64,000 nt of DNA from Onchidella celtica (Eukaryota > Mollusca > Gastropoda > Systellommatophora > Onchidiidae): assembly GCA_963931925.1 (NCBI GenBank), contig OZ007581.1:27769312-27833311 (forward strand). The letters are read 5' to 3'. Position 1 is the stretch's first letter. The number at the start of each line of letters is the position of its first letter. A model generated the notes under the pieces. It was not told the DNA's origin. It searched no databases and saw only the letters and a list, made by a program, of their open reading frames with translations. The position numbers were made by a program, and so were the translations under genes. Positions 36,262 to 47,452 of this stretch are shown one piece after another.

Positions 36262-36600
36262 TTGTTATCACTGTCACTAGATAATCCCTTATGTTGTCAG
36301 AAGAGCAGAAACAAAGTCATAGGAGACATGGTAGGAGCAACATCAGTCCTACAACACATCGAACTTCAGAAGATCAAGTGGTTCGGACACCTCACACGAA
36401 TGCCTACAAACCAACCAGCTCTTCGGGCATACAACACCAGATACTCTGGCTGGGGAGCCAGAGGAAGACCAAGGCGACGCTGGAGCGACTCCGTGGCAGA
36501 CAGAAACCCTCAGAGATGACCAGATGTCCCTCCTCCAGGCAACTCGCCTTGCTGCTGACAGACGATTGTGTCTCCCCGCGACGCCCATCGGTATAAGCGG
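36262..36600 (+). mobile_element. LINE reverse-transcriptase C-terminal fragment
   Basis: The translation contains IKWFGHLTRMP and GARGRPRRRW.DSV, the typical C-terminal block of RTE/CR1-type non-LTR retrotransposons. A shift of frame then gives LRDDQMSLLQATRLAADR. It is followed by an AAGTAAGTAAAAG tail. The copy is 5'-truncated and frameshifted. Confidence 0.75.
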
Positions 36601-36654
36601 AAGGGAAAAGTAAGTAAAAGTAAGACTAGATAATCCCGCGGCGGCCACAACAAC

Positions 36655-37165
36655 CATCATCATCATCATCATAGACTTTAAGAATTTTATAATAGACTTT
36701 AAGATTTTGTGCCTTATTTCCAAATGTTTAAACAGGCTAGCCCCAGAATATCTTCCAGAGCTAGTGGAATTATACCAGCCATCATGCACTTCAAGATCAG
36801 GAGAGGCGAAACTTCTTGAGACACCCCACAGTCAGATTGTCGCTTGGTGAAAAGGCTTTTTCTATTGGTGGGCCTAAATTGTGGAACATCAGCGTTGACA
36901 CCAGGAAAAGTGAAAAAACATCGTCACATTTAAAAAATAGGCTCAAAACTGAATTGTTTAAGACTACTTTCATTGAAACTGAATGATGTCCCTTTTCGAT
37001 CTCAGAAGTTTGATGAGAGCAGATCAAGTGTTTATTAATATATTATGTGTGAGTGGGAGCATGATGAATTGATTTCATGTTAATCCTGTTTTTAATTTCA
37101 GTTCAGCGCCTTACAGCACATAATTTTTTGTGTGTGTGTGGATTTGAGCGCTAAACGAGTTCATT
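36655..37165 (+). mobile_element. LINE 3' end fragment (second family)
   Basis: The translation has LAPEYLPELVELYQPSC, SRSGEAKLLETPHSQ and, in another frame, FSIGGPKLWN and LKNRLKTELF, the C-terminal region of another non-LTR reverse transcriptase. The 3' region after the stop (CAGCGCCTTA..GGATTTGAGCGCTAAACGAG) ends in ATTACATTACATTAC. A closely similar 3' end lies at 58117-58412. Confidence 0.75.
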
Positions 37166-37743
37166 ATTACATTACATTACACCATCATTATCATCATTAG
37201 CACGCACAACACCAGGTGTCATTAAGACACTAAAATATAGGAATGCATTAAACATTCTGCTTTTGAAATCACCAAGCATGACAGACGTGGCATTTTTCAG
37301 TTTTGACCATCTGTGCCCTAGCTAATGCTTTTCACCTTTCATCTTTCACCTAAGCATTGTCCATCCACTGCAGGATGTAGAACTAATTGTTAATTAAGGT
37401 ACCAGTAATGATTTCCATTCTATCCTGCCTGATCTTTTCCTCATCCATGATGTTCCTCCTCTCTGTTTTAGGCTATGTCGTCTTGCCATCTTCTTCCTAG
37501 TCATCCTCTTGTCCTTCTTCCTGTTCTTGGTTGCCACTTTAGTGATTGTGTAAAGAAATTTATACCCCTTTTAAAATGACAGTCACCACTCCCTGTTTCA
37601 TCAAATTTCTACATCATCCAAGATCAAAGGAAAACGAAGAAAGGTACAGAAGATCGTTTTTGCCCGCTTCAGTTCGCCTCAAAGAGACATTCCCAGCAAC
37701 CTCCGGAAATCTGGCGTGTAGAACAGACGTCGTTGAGTTTGTA

Positions 37744-37865
37744 CATAGGAATGACATAGTTCCCACATATATCCGCTGGTTACGACATCACTGCGACATC
37801 GGTCAGTGGGCATTCTCCTATGGTAATGCTACCAATCCCATGGAAATCTACGTCCGATTGTTAAG
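37744..37865 (+). repeat. Unclassified repeat family R1
   Basis: It shares CATAGGAATGACAT.GTTCC and ATCCGCTGGTTACGACAT with 17957-18112 and 38109-38260. The 140-codon open frame that crosses it is therefore probably not a gene. Confidence 0.5.
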
Positions 37866-38108
37866 TTCCCCGTCCCAGGTTCTGGGACCGCCTATGAAAT
37901 ACTGTACGAACACTCCGATTTTGGCTATTAACGACTTTGACCCCTTCCTCCTCCATGTCCGCTTTTAATTCGCTTGGTTCCCCCTCCCCCCCCCCCCCCC
38001 ACACACACACACTCACTAACCCTTTGTGCGAACATGCGGCCGAGGGAATGGTGACCCAGCCAGCGACCCTGGGGATATCCGTCGCATAGGACTGAGATCA
38101 AGTTCGCT

Positions 38109-38260
38109 CATAGGAATGAAATCGTTCTTACGTAGATCCGATGGCTATGGCATCGCACCGATGTCGGTTGGACGTAGGGAACTCCCCAACAGTAATCCTA
38201 CCATCCTTACTGAAATCCTGTACAAATCTACATCGGATTGACGTAGGGATGCTGACTAGG
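38109..38260 (+). repeat. Unclassified repeat family R1
   Basis: CATAGGAATGA, TACGTAGATCCGATGGCTA, CATCGGATTGACGTAGGGAT. It is the third copy of R1 and lies about 250 bases after the second. Confidence 0.5.
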
Positions 38261-38489
38261 TAACTCTTTTCATGAACAAATGGCCATTTGAATGGTGAAG
38301 GTCCATGATGAGGTACGTCTTTCTGTTTTAAGTGGCAGTTTGTATAGACTGACTTGTTCATTATTATAGAAACATATCCTATATTCGATTTTAGTATTGT
38401 AATGCTACAACTTTTTCGTTCTTTGTTTGTTGAGAGAAAGTAAATAAAATCAAACTATTAAGTGCATTTTTCCATTTTTGAGTTTGAAC

Positions 38490-38632
38490 TGAGGTTAAAG
38501 AAAGCACATCGACACGATTAGCTCTCACTTTATGCCAGGAAGAAGCAAGACGATCGATAGATTTATTACAGAATAATAGGACTGGCGGTAACCCTGTCTC
38601 AAACATCCACCAACCACTCGCATCCATGCTGA
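38490..38632 (+). repeat. Unclassified repeat family R2
   Basis: It shares AGGAAGAAGCAAGAC.AT.GA and CCACCAACCAC with 41897-42019 and 48757-48893. The other two copies border (GA)n tracts. Confidence 0.45.
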
Positions 38633-39794
38633 ACGGCGTACTTAGGCGCCCTACCCCACTCCTTCCTTCCTACCAGGTAGCTGTTGATATCTGTAGGGCA
38701 CGTACCCAAAGCGTTTTGCGCGGGGGGTGCATACCTATAGTCATACCCAGGGGGGCGAAGCGTGGCCCTCTGCAGAGGGTAATCAGAATTAAGATTCTCA
38801 TAATAGGACGTATCGCTACATCATATTCACATAACCATAAAAACAGCTACTAAACAATGAAACGGTTGCTAGGCACTGCAAAAATCTAAAGAGCGGACCA
38901 TTCTTGTCAACAGGACAGGAATGCAGCAATTTACAAGCCAAACTAATCTGAAAACACTATTTGGTCATACTAACAGATTTATAAACGCATATTTTTCACC
39001 CATTTTTTAAAATATAATTTGAACGGCACGTTTTCATTGTCATATTCATAGCCAGAGATTTTGTTATTCTACCATCTCATAAGTTTCTCGGAAAAGACCC
39101 ATTAACATTAAATGGTAGAAAGTGCTTAAATGGCATCTCTGTGACACAACAATGTGTAGCGATTTCGGAGAAGTGGCTATCTGCCGTTGCGATTTAGGTT
39201 CGAGCGACCTATCAAGTGAATTGATGTTCTTAATACGTTCGACTGATTTTGATCACAGTTATATCTGGATCTAGACCATAATAATTATTATTCTTTGATA
39301 GCTCTTGCTGTGCGTATAGTAAATTATTCTTAGATTACCTCAAACAAACAAACAAAAAATCCACACAGACTCTTTCACGCTACTCTTTACCTTTCGATTG
39401 GGATGAAAACGACCGCATAGTGAAAAACATGCATAGATACTTAAAATCAGGTCAAACCTTGATTATAAACTTATTTTTTTACCCCCACTATTTTGCTGTC
39501 TGCCGCGCCGCTTTGACGAAAACAGGCTATGCTCAAGCTAGCTTCTGGGTGTAGTCAAGGCTTCTTCGTCTTTGTTAATCACTGATTTTGGACCAGTTCA
39601 TATGGTGTAGGTCCCTACAAAGATGCTTTTTGGTGAGGGGTGTTAGACTATAACAACAAACCCAAAATAGCAAGGTAGAATAGAATGCTGAACTGACTAA
39701 ATGGACTTGGAGTTGGGCTCGATCTGAAAAGCGTAGTAATTCTAGAATTAATATTCGAAGGGTAATCACTGATTATTTGATTATGAGGAAGTCT

Positions 39795-40072
39795 CGCCCC
39801 TGGTCATACCTATCCCTAACCCCGTCCTTATCTTCAATCCTAAATCTTATCGAACAGCTAACCCTACCACTTACCCTTTCGACCAAAAAATAGGAGGAAA
39901 ACAAAAAGAAAATCTAAAAGAATAGCTGTTGTTGGAGGATTTCGGGAGGAGCTCTGTAGCTCTGGAGTCACAAAAGGCTTTAAAATATGTACCTCTAGCG
40001 CAAAAAACAACAACAACAACAACAAAAAATAGGGTTGGGGGGGGGGGGTTGCATACTTACTTGTAACAACAT
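39795..40072 (+). mobile_element. MITE family D, partial copy
   Basis: CCCTAACCCCGTCCTTATC, GAGGAAAACAAAAAGAAAA, GAGCTC and GGCTTTAAAATATGTACC are shared with the full copies. The right terminus TACTTGTAACAACA is present after a run of inserted G and CAA repeats. The left terminus is lost. Confidence 0.6.
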
Positions 40073-40550
40073 TTCACCAGGTACAATTTTATACCGTGAG
40101 GTTAAACCCCCCCCCCCACCCCCCTCCGTGACGTGTTTCTGGTTGGTCCCTTATCTAGATTTAACGAGCCTTTCAGTTTCACGACAAAACAAGTGGTCCA
40201 CTGCCGTCACATCAAACTCAAAGATCTCACTTCTCACCTTTCCAGAAATGGAGCTCTCTTGTTCCCGCAAAATGACAAACAGGCCCATGCCATAACAGTG
40301 ATTAATCTATCATGGTGACATTTTGATATCGACTAAAAGGTCATCAATGATCACTTACTGAAATGGCGTTTCAAAGGCAATATCTGAAACTGTTCTAGTT
40401 AGCTTTACCACTATCATAATCAAATATAGAATCTCTAAAGCCCAGACACATTGCCGTACGCTTCGTTTCGCTTTCAACAGTCTTCCCGAATGAAGTCAGC
40501 GAAACGAAAAGAAAGCAGAGTGCGCTCCAAGAGGGGTATAAAACAAGAGT

Positions 40551-40810
40551 GTTGTTACTTGTACGTACCTGCCCCAAGTGTTTTGCGCTAGGGCTATGTA
40601 TTTTAAAGCCTTGCGTGACTGCAGAGCTAGAGGGCTCCCCCCGGAAATAGCCTTAACAACAGGATTAATTAAATATTCTTTCAGGTTTTCTTTTTGTTTT
40701 CCTCCTGTTTTGTGCTTGAAAGAGTAAGGGGTGTGGTAGGGATTCGATATAAGAATACGTACGCACCCCTAGGGCAAAACGCTTCGGGCACGTGAGTACA
40801 AGTAACAACA
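40551..40810 (-). mobile_element. MITE family D, full copy
   Basis: The ends GTTGTTACTTGTACGTACC and GTGAGTACAAGTAACAAC are inverted repeats extended by AAGTGTTTTGCGCTAGGG and CCTAGGGCAAAACGCTTCGG. Together they give about 45-bp termini. The interior GTTTTCTTTTTGTTTTCCTC is shared across copies. No coding capacity. Confidence 0.8.
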
Positions 40811-41022
40811 AACTACCAGGCCCGAGATGGCATGATCGGTCAGTTGCTGGCCACAAGAAGTGCACATCATAATTTCCTACACTGCATGTATTTTCTGAGT
40901 AAATCCGAGAAGATTCTATCACACGAACTTAACTAAACCCGGGCCAGTTCTGCCATTATTTCATGTGTGTACATTCTGCTGGCAGCATCTGGCTGTGATT
41001 TCCGAGCTTAGTATGATACCCC
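40811..41022. mobile_element. MITE family E, copy abutting family D
   Basis: The right terminus GAGCTTAGTATGATACCCC and interior TGCCATTATTTCATG, TACATTCTGCTGGCAGCA match 44600-44832. The left terminus is degraded where the family D element begins, so one may have inserted into the other. Confidence 0.6.
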
Positions 41023-41414
41023 TTTTAGAGGCGCTGCGATGGATTATTGACATCTTCACAGCTTTTTGGCAAGACGAGACTGACGCTAATCGGCAAAACC
41101 AAAAATACTAGATACAAGAAGATGAGACAACTAATAGCGCTTTTAGCATGCAAAGATTTCGCACTGCCACCTAGCGGCGAATGTGCGGAAGTCATGAACA
41201 GTGCCGTAGCCTACGATATTTTACAAAGCGAATACAGCGAAAATTCTGAATTTTGTTTGCTGTTCAGCTATCACTGTGGACCTTGATTGAAATCACTTAC
41301 TATGTAATTATAACTTCAATGCTGTAGGAAAACTCTGGCTTTTTCTTTCTTTTTTAGTCGCAGTATCACTGTAACAAATCAGCATCATTAATTTATCATT
41401 ATATCATGCATTCT

Positions 41415-41535
41415 TTTCATGCTTTGCACAACAACAACAGCACGTATATACATACACACTAATGAATAAACACATAAAGAACAATACAAATATATGGACC
41501 GCAAGTGATCTGAAACAGCAACACTTAAATTGTTA
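41415..41535 (+). repeat. Dispersed repeat, pair member
   Basis: ACAACAACAACAGCACGTA, AATGAATAAACACATAAAGA and GTGATCTGAAACAGCAACA recur with small changes at 42450-42560, on the other side of the GA-rich block. Confidence 0.55.
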
Positions 41536-41896
41536 AATACAATTTCATTTCATTTCATTTTTGAGTGAGTGAGATTGTTTAAAAATGGCTGCCAAACATT
41601 TTCAAAGTCTTGACTGATGATTGTTTTAGCTATACTGAACGTACCGCTATTTAAAAAAAAATGCTCAACCAACATATTTCCACGAGCCGCATATTTAAGG
41701 TCAAAAAGGCCACATGAGGCGAGCGAGCGCGGTTTGTGCACCCCTGTATTATAGGAAAGTACGAGAAAATAATACAGGGTTGAAAGGAGCTGAAAATTAC
41801 CATTTAAAGTAGGTTGGGTGGAGATGTCATCGTGAGACGTCACCAAATGATCACTGTCATTTTCTTTTCCACGCGCACGTACAGAGAGAATTTTGG

Positions 41897-42019
41897 GTCT
41901 GGAAAGTACGTCGACACAGTAATGGTCACATTGTGTTAGGAAGAAGCAAGACTACAGACAGAAAATACCACAATGATGGGATAGAAGGAGATCCTAACAG
42001 AAGCGCTCAACAACCACCT
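41897..42019 (+). repeat. Unclassified repeat family R2
   Basis: It shares GTCGACAC, GTCACA.TGTG, TAGGAAGAAGCAAGAC and CAACCACCTGCA with the other R2 copies. It runs directly into a (GA)n tract. Confidence 0.5.
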
Positions 42020-42022
42020 GCA

Positions 42023-42055
<33 letters not shown>

Positions 42056-42156
42056 AAGAGAGAGAGAGAGAGAGAGAGCGAGAGAAAGAGAGAGAGAGCG
42101 AGAGAAAAAAAGAGAGAGAGAGAGAGATAGAGGAGGACACACACACACATGTACTC

Positions 42157-42190
<34 letters not shown>

Positions 42191-42304
42191 GGGGGGGGGA
42201 GGACACATAGACATGCACGCAGAGAGAGAGAGAGAGAGTGGGGAGGATACACGCACACACACACTCAGAGTGAGAGAGAGGGAGGGGGAGGACACACACT
42301 ATGC

Positions 42305-42350
<46 letters not shown>
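42020..42350 (+). repeat. (GA)n microsatellite with CA islands
   Basis: GAGAGA runs are interrupted four times by short GGACACACAC-type segments, suggesting local duplication. Open frames here are low-complexity. Confidence 0.9.
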
Positions 42351-42351
<1 letters not shown>

Positions 42352-42449
42352 GGCAGGCAGAGATCCCAAAAATACAAAACAAAAGAACCACGTCAGTTTG
42401 ACAGAAAAAGGCATCGTCTTCACATCACTACCACCTTTGAACATACACG

Positions 42450-42560
42450 CACACACACACACAACAACAACAACAGTACGTACGTACATACATAAACACT
42501 CATGAATAAGCACGTAAAGAACAGTACAGATACCACAGTGATCTGAAACAGCAACATTTT
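42450..42560 (+). repeat. Dispersed repeat, pair member
   Basis: Counterpart of 41415-41535, with AACAACAACAACAGTACGTA and GTGATCTGAAACAGCAACA. Confidence 0.55.
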
Positions 42561-42649
42561 TTTCAGGTCTTTATTTTGGGAGGTTCGCTGCTCTTGGCAT
42601 TTACACCTCTCACTTTTCTTGGTTTTAGTTAATATTATGTTTTTATGGT

Positions 42650-42917
42650 ATGGATTTTGTTTTTAACTTTGCCCGGGCAGCGCCCTTGTTAGGCCTGCTC
42701 TTCTCGATTTCCAACTGCCAAGGTATCTTTAACGGGCCTATGGGCCTTCCGAGTTTTTCGTCCTTATCCGAGAAGTCTAGGTGTTCCATCCTACCTACCA
42801 CTGGATCAGGGACAGGACTTTCGCCCCCAAGTTCCAACCTGCCTGCACCGACCGGGAATCGAACCCGCACCTTCGGCATGACAGGCGGGGCCCTTGCCTC
42901 TAGACCAACGTGTCCCC
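42650..42917 (-). mobile_element. tRNA-derived SINE, 3'-truncated copy
   Basis: Read on the minus strand it begins GGGGACACGTTGGTCTAGAG (A box) and has GGTTCGATTCC (B box). It then has the conserved core through CTGCCCGGGCAAA. It ends before the TTTCCCAAATGG tail present at 13456-13901 and 51142-51557. Confidence 0.85.
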
Positions 42918-44121
42918 TGAAGCAGCAACATTTGATTGAATTTCTATCCTTCAGAAGCACACAGGACGAGAAGAACAAATCATTCAAGAAACTCCATTTT
43001 GTGTCTAAACTACAATGAAAATTTTTATTCACATTAAATTTTAAAATACCTAACATTTAGCAGCATAAAGAAACAGAATATTTAACTGTGACAGCAAAGA
43101 AAGTTTTTTTTAAAATGCACACTGACAAACTCAACACACTCATGGATTATATTTCTGGAGACATCCCCCGGAGGCATCAAGAGGTCTCACTTGTCTGCGG
43201 TTTCATACCCAGTCTGGTTGATGTTATAGATATGTGCAATATACGTCAGGCACCTAGACTTCCTCTTTCTCTCTCTTACATACCTCAATCTACCCCCCCT
43301 CCCCCCACTCTCTCAATTTCTCTCTTAAACACACACCCTCTCTATCACTCTTTCTCTGGTAGCATCTCCCTCTCTCGTATGCACACTCAATCCCCGTCTC
43401 TCTCACACACACAATCTCTCCCTTTTTAAACCCACATACACACTCTTTCTCCCTCTATAAACCCACATGCACACACACTCTCTCTCTGCTCTATAAACCC
43501 CCACACACACTCTTTCTCACTCTCTCTTTCTTTGGTTCTCTCTCTCTCTCACACACACACAACCTTTCAATTTCTCTGGAACTCTCTCTCTCTCTCTTAT
43601 GCACACTCTCTCACATATATATCCCCCCCCTCTCTCAGTCGTCTCTTTACACTATAACATAAACACTCACTTGCCAAACCGACCACAGCTTTACAACACC
43701 ACAACACTGATACTGTGATAGTCATGGGCACGCAGTCATCTCAACACAAATTCCCCATAACATTCATAACGACATATTAGAATTTGTGCAATTTGTTAAC
43801 ACCTCACTCACGCCTTCTCCGACTCTTCTCTCCTCTGACCCTCTTGTTAATTAACACCCACACGCTTTACTCACATTACAAGTGCCGACTCACACAAGCA
43901 CAACGTTCCAGAATGATAACTACAATGTATCTCAACGTCATTGTCTGATCATCATGAAAATGAGATTATTCAAGTTCTTGTCGCATCTTCCGTTCTCTCC
44001 TCTTTTCGTCTCTCTCTCTCTTTCTTTTCCAACTTCTCTACTCTCACACTCCTATCATTATGTCAAGCACTGTACTTGTTTTTCTCTTTTTTATTCTTTC
44101 TGTCATTTGCTGTTCTTTTAG
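42918..44121. other. Non-coding stretch with pyrimidine microsatellite
   Basis: No gene is recognised. A CT/CA-rich block occupies about 43258-43640, the only large tract in the window with pyrimidines on the plus strand. Confidence 0.5.
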
Positions 44122-44515
44122 CAGAGTTCATACAAAGTCTTGAAAATTAATTTTAAGGACTTTTTAAGGACTTCCTAAGGACTCACAGTAAACAAATTAA
44201 GGACCTGTGTGTCTGTGACCAAGAAATATTACAACTACATAGTGGGTCGCAGCACTCATCGAAACGGAATGTTTCTGTATCTAGATTTCATACATATAAT
44301 GTATACACTCTGAAAAGTTCAGTTATTTCAAAGTACCAATTATCCAGTGTGCAATTGGAAGATTTGAATCTCAAATGTTTCAACTGAAACAAATTTTAAG
44401 GACTTTTTAAGGACTCGGGCATCATTTTCAGAATTTAAGAACATTTTGAGTACTTATTTTTTCTTTTATGAAAATTAAGGACTTTAAGGATCTTTAAGGA
44501 CCTGTGTGAACCCTG
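44122..44515. mobile_element. hAT-like MITE with AAGGAC repeats
   Basis: The ends CAGAGTTCATACAAAGTC and GACCTGTGTGAACCCTG are imperfect inverted repeats beginning CAG and ending CTG. A direct TTTTAG repeat adjoins both ends (44116-44121, 44516-44521). Subterminal TTAAGGACTTTTTAAGGAC repeats occur at both sides. hAT membership is inferred from termini only. Confidence 0.55.
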
Positions 44516-44599
44516 TTTTAGTTCTTGTCCACTTCTGATCATACACGATTCTGTACTGAAATGATACTCTCACGCACTTTCATTGACTCTGCCACTTTT

Positions 44600-44832
44600 G
44601 GGGTATCATAGTTACTAAGCCCAGAATGACAAAGTCAGCTGCTGGCAGACAAGAAGGGCACACCATTTCTTCCTCTATTTTCTTAGAAAATCCGGGAAGA
44701 CCCTGCAATACCAAGCCAGGACACACAGTCAGCTTCTGCCATTATTTCCTGGGTGTACATTTTGCTGGCAGCAGCTGGCTAGTATGAGTCTATGACGTTC
44801 CGGGCTTAGTATACATATATATGATACCCCCC
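44600..44832. mobile_element. MITE family E, full copy
   Basis: The left end GGGGTATCATAGTTACTAAG and right end CTTAGTATAC..ATGATACCCC are inverted repeats. AGCTGCTGGCAGACAAGAAG and its inverted counterpart (TGCTGGCAGCAGCTGG) extend the fold. Confidence 0.7.
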
Positions 44833-45062
44833 TTACATCACTATAGTAGACTATGCTCGGTCACACGAAAATCTTACATCAAACTACTAATGCCAGTGGT
44901 ATGTATAATGAAAAAGAAATAAACAAACACCATTTACGTAGCCTACTTTTCTCCCACGTTTTGCAAGCACACACAATAATTATTCTCTCTCATACACTAA
45001 CCTTTTTCTCATGACGTTCAAACTCTTTCACATACAACAAAACTACACACACATACGAACTC

Positions 45063-45068
45063 TTTATT
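45063..45068 (-). terminator. Candidate poly(A) signal of RBM42
   Basis: AATAAA on the minus strand about 590 bases beyond the RBM42 stop. If used, the 3' UTR contains the TTAA-flanked element at 45095-45325. Confidence 0.3.
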
Positions 45069-45094
45069 AACTGACTCACTTGTGATAAGTTTCC

Positions 45095-45325
45095 TTAACC
45101 CTCTAAGTGCCCAGTAGAGTCTATTCCTTATATTATGGAACATGCGACTCAGTGCGAAACGCTTAAAAAAAAAAAAAAAACTCTTTCTGATTCATCAGTA
45201 ATGTAAATGATTTTTGTTTTTCATGATTAACATTTTTTATATTCTTCCATTTCACCGTTTCAAATAGGTTGCGTTGTTTCAAGAGTTTTTTAAAAGGCAA
45301 TATCATACGGGCCCCAGAGGATTAA
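45095..45325. mobile_element. piggyBac-like MITE 5
   Basis: TTAA at 45095-45098 and 45322-45325. The element starts CCCTCTAAGTGCCC and ends GGGCCCCAGAGGA, an imperfect inverted pair. No coding capacity. Confidence 0.5.
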
Positions 45326-45655
45326 AGCTCCTCACACTGCCCACTCTGTGTGTTAGGTATCAGTACTAAGATTGTAAAGAAAACAAGAGATATAAGAGAG
45401 AAAAATAACAACATCAAATTATTGGAAATTTAACAAAGAACATTTTTGTCTTCAGTGTTAATTTCCTAGAGCCATTTGAGCTAAGTACTATTCGTATGAA
45501 CCGCTGAGAGCGGCTCACGACGGTGAATGTGCACGCACGTTCTTTGTCTCTCTCCCTCTCTTTCTCTCTCCCTCTTAAAACAAAAACACGATCTCACACC
45601 CGCGCACGCATACAAATAAACACACACACACACACACACACAGACACGCCACACG

Positions 45656-45768
45656 TTATCTCAGTCCCAGTTTCTTCTTTTCTTTCTCCTTTTTCCTGAC
45701 AATCTCCAAGTTCCGATCTTTCCAGTTGCTCTTGCGAAGTTTGATCGGGCGATTTCCCACGTATTTAC
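45656..45768 (-). CDS. RBM42: RNA-binding protein 42, terminal coding exon
   Basis: The acceptor CTGTTGCCAG|GT is followed by 36 residues and TAA: KYVGNRPIKLRKSNWKDRN, then LEIVRKK, then a Lys/Glu run ending LGLR. Human RBM42 ends GKYVGSRPIKLRKSMWKDRN, then LDVVRKK and KKKLGLR. This is therefore the last beta strand of the RRM plus the conserved basic tail. RBM42 is a nuclear/cytoplasmic RRM protein that binds hnRNP K and mRNA. The remaining RRM and the long low-complexity N-terminus are not found in the 18 kb to the right, so the upstream intron is very long, the exons escaped me, or they lie outside the window. The intact acceptor and stop argue for a real exon rather than a retrocopy. Confidence 0.85.
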
Positions 45769-45972
45769 CTGGCAACAGAAACAGAAAGAAACAAAAAATC
45801 ATTAGTTTCACAGCCAATTACGGTAATAACCTGCAAACTCAAATTCACATAAAATCATCTGTTCAGTATCTTATCTAATACTCAAAGTAATCACCGGTCA
45901 AAGAAATGGCAAAAATTCGTTTTTTAGGTCGATCTGGTTCAGAATGAAAAAAAACAACAACGACGAAAAACT

Positions 45973-46292
<320 letters not shown>

Positions 46293-46680
46293 CACGCCAA
46301 ATCGTTATCTGATCTACGGTTGTGTCTAAGCCGTAAGCGTCCTCTCTAACGCTAATCCGGTGTTCAGGGACTAGAAAATGCCCAAGAAAATAAAAACAGA
46401 CATGCATTATTGACGAATGTCTGCGCCTCTCTTCACATACATTAGACAGAGTCATGCAGTTCATTCGAATTAAACGATTTCTCAGAAAGCAGGAAATCAC
46501 TGGCAGACTTCCTCACACTTTGCAGCTCGTTTGGTGGGCGCTTCTGGTATGGTCTCCTTCTGTCCTATCACTCTGCTATACTACCGTCTTACGGAAAAAA
46601 AATACAGTATATATATATACTAGAAACGTAATCAACAGGACAGGCAAGAAAACATTTAACCGTGCACTCAGACTTGGTGG

Positions 46681-46860
46681 TCTTGACCACAGCATCCGCT
46701 CCACTCCGCTATTTTCACGGAAAATGATGTTTGAAAAAGCAAAACACTCTTTGCCTTTGTATACTTGTCCACAGCATCCGCTCCTCACCCCTATAGCGGG
46801 AAAGAGAGTTTTTCATACATTTTCGGCAAAAACTAGCGGAGCGGATGCTGTGGACAAGAT
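46681..46860. mobile_element. Palindromic MITE with a duplicated end
   Basis: The outer termini TCTTGACCACAGCATCCGCT and AGCGGATGCTGTGGACAAGA are inverted repeats. A second copy of the left terminus (ACTTGTCCACAGCATCCGCT) starts at 46763. The 151-codon open frame over it is not taken as a gene. Confidence 0.6.
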
Positions 46861-47138
46861 CACTTATTCTCTGTTCATTTTGCATTTTGTGGCGCCAGAG
46901 GAGGCTTAATTCGTACAAAATCATAACCCATAAAGAACAATTCTATAAGATAATGATAAACAGTGAATTTGGCTAGACTGTCGTATATTATGATCCATTT
47001 CTCTAAAATGGCAGTATAATTCTTGTCTAGCCTCTTGCTTCTTTCCAGCACAGTATGGCCGTTATCGTGCCGACGCATTTTCTCCAAAGAGGGTGTCCCT
47101 CCCTGTAACGAATTCTTTACATGTGCATGGGGAAGAAT

Positions 47139-47452
47139 GTCGTTACGAGTACTTACGTCCCCCAAGTTTTCTGCGTTGAGGGTACGTACGTACTTTAAAG
47201 CCTTTTGTGGCTCCAGAGCTAGGGAGCTCCTCCCGAAATACTCCTGACAATAGGCTTGATTAATTCTTCTTCAGATTTTCTTTTTGTTTTCCTCTTTTTT
47301 TTTGTTGTTGTTGGTTGAAAGGGTAATGGGCAGGGTCTTGTGATTCGATGAGATTTAGGGTTGAGGATAAGGACGGGATTAGGGATAAGTATGTACACAC
47401 GTACGCGCTCCTAATGCAAAACGCTTGGGGTGCGCGCGTACATGTAACGACA
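47139..47452 (-). mobile_element. MITE family D, full copy
   Basis: Termini GTCGTTACGAGTACTTACG and GCGTACATGTAACGAC. Shared interior GGCTCCAGAGCTAGGGAGCTC and TTTTCTTTTTGTTTTCCTC. Confidence 0.8.

Noticed and set aside
37546-37968. 140-codon plus-strand frame
   Set aside because: It overlaps the dispersed repeat R1, shared at the DNA level with non-coding copies.
46454-46909. 151-codon plus-strand frame
   Set aside because: It runs across a palindromic MITE and shows no recognisable domain.
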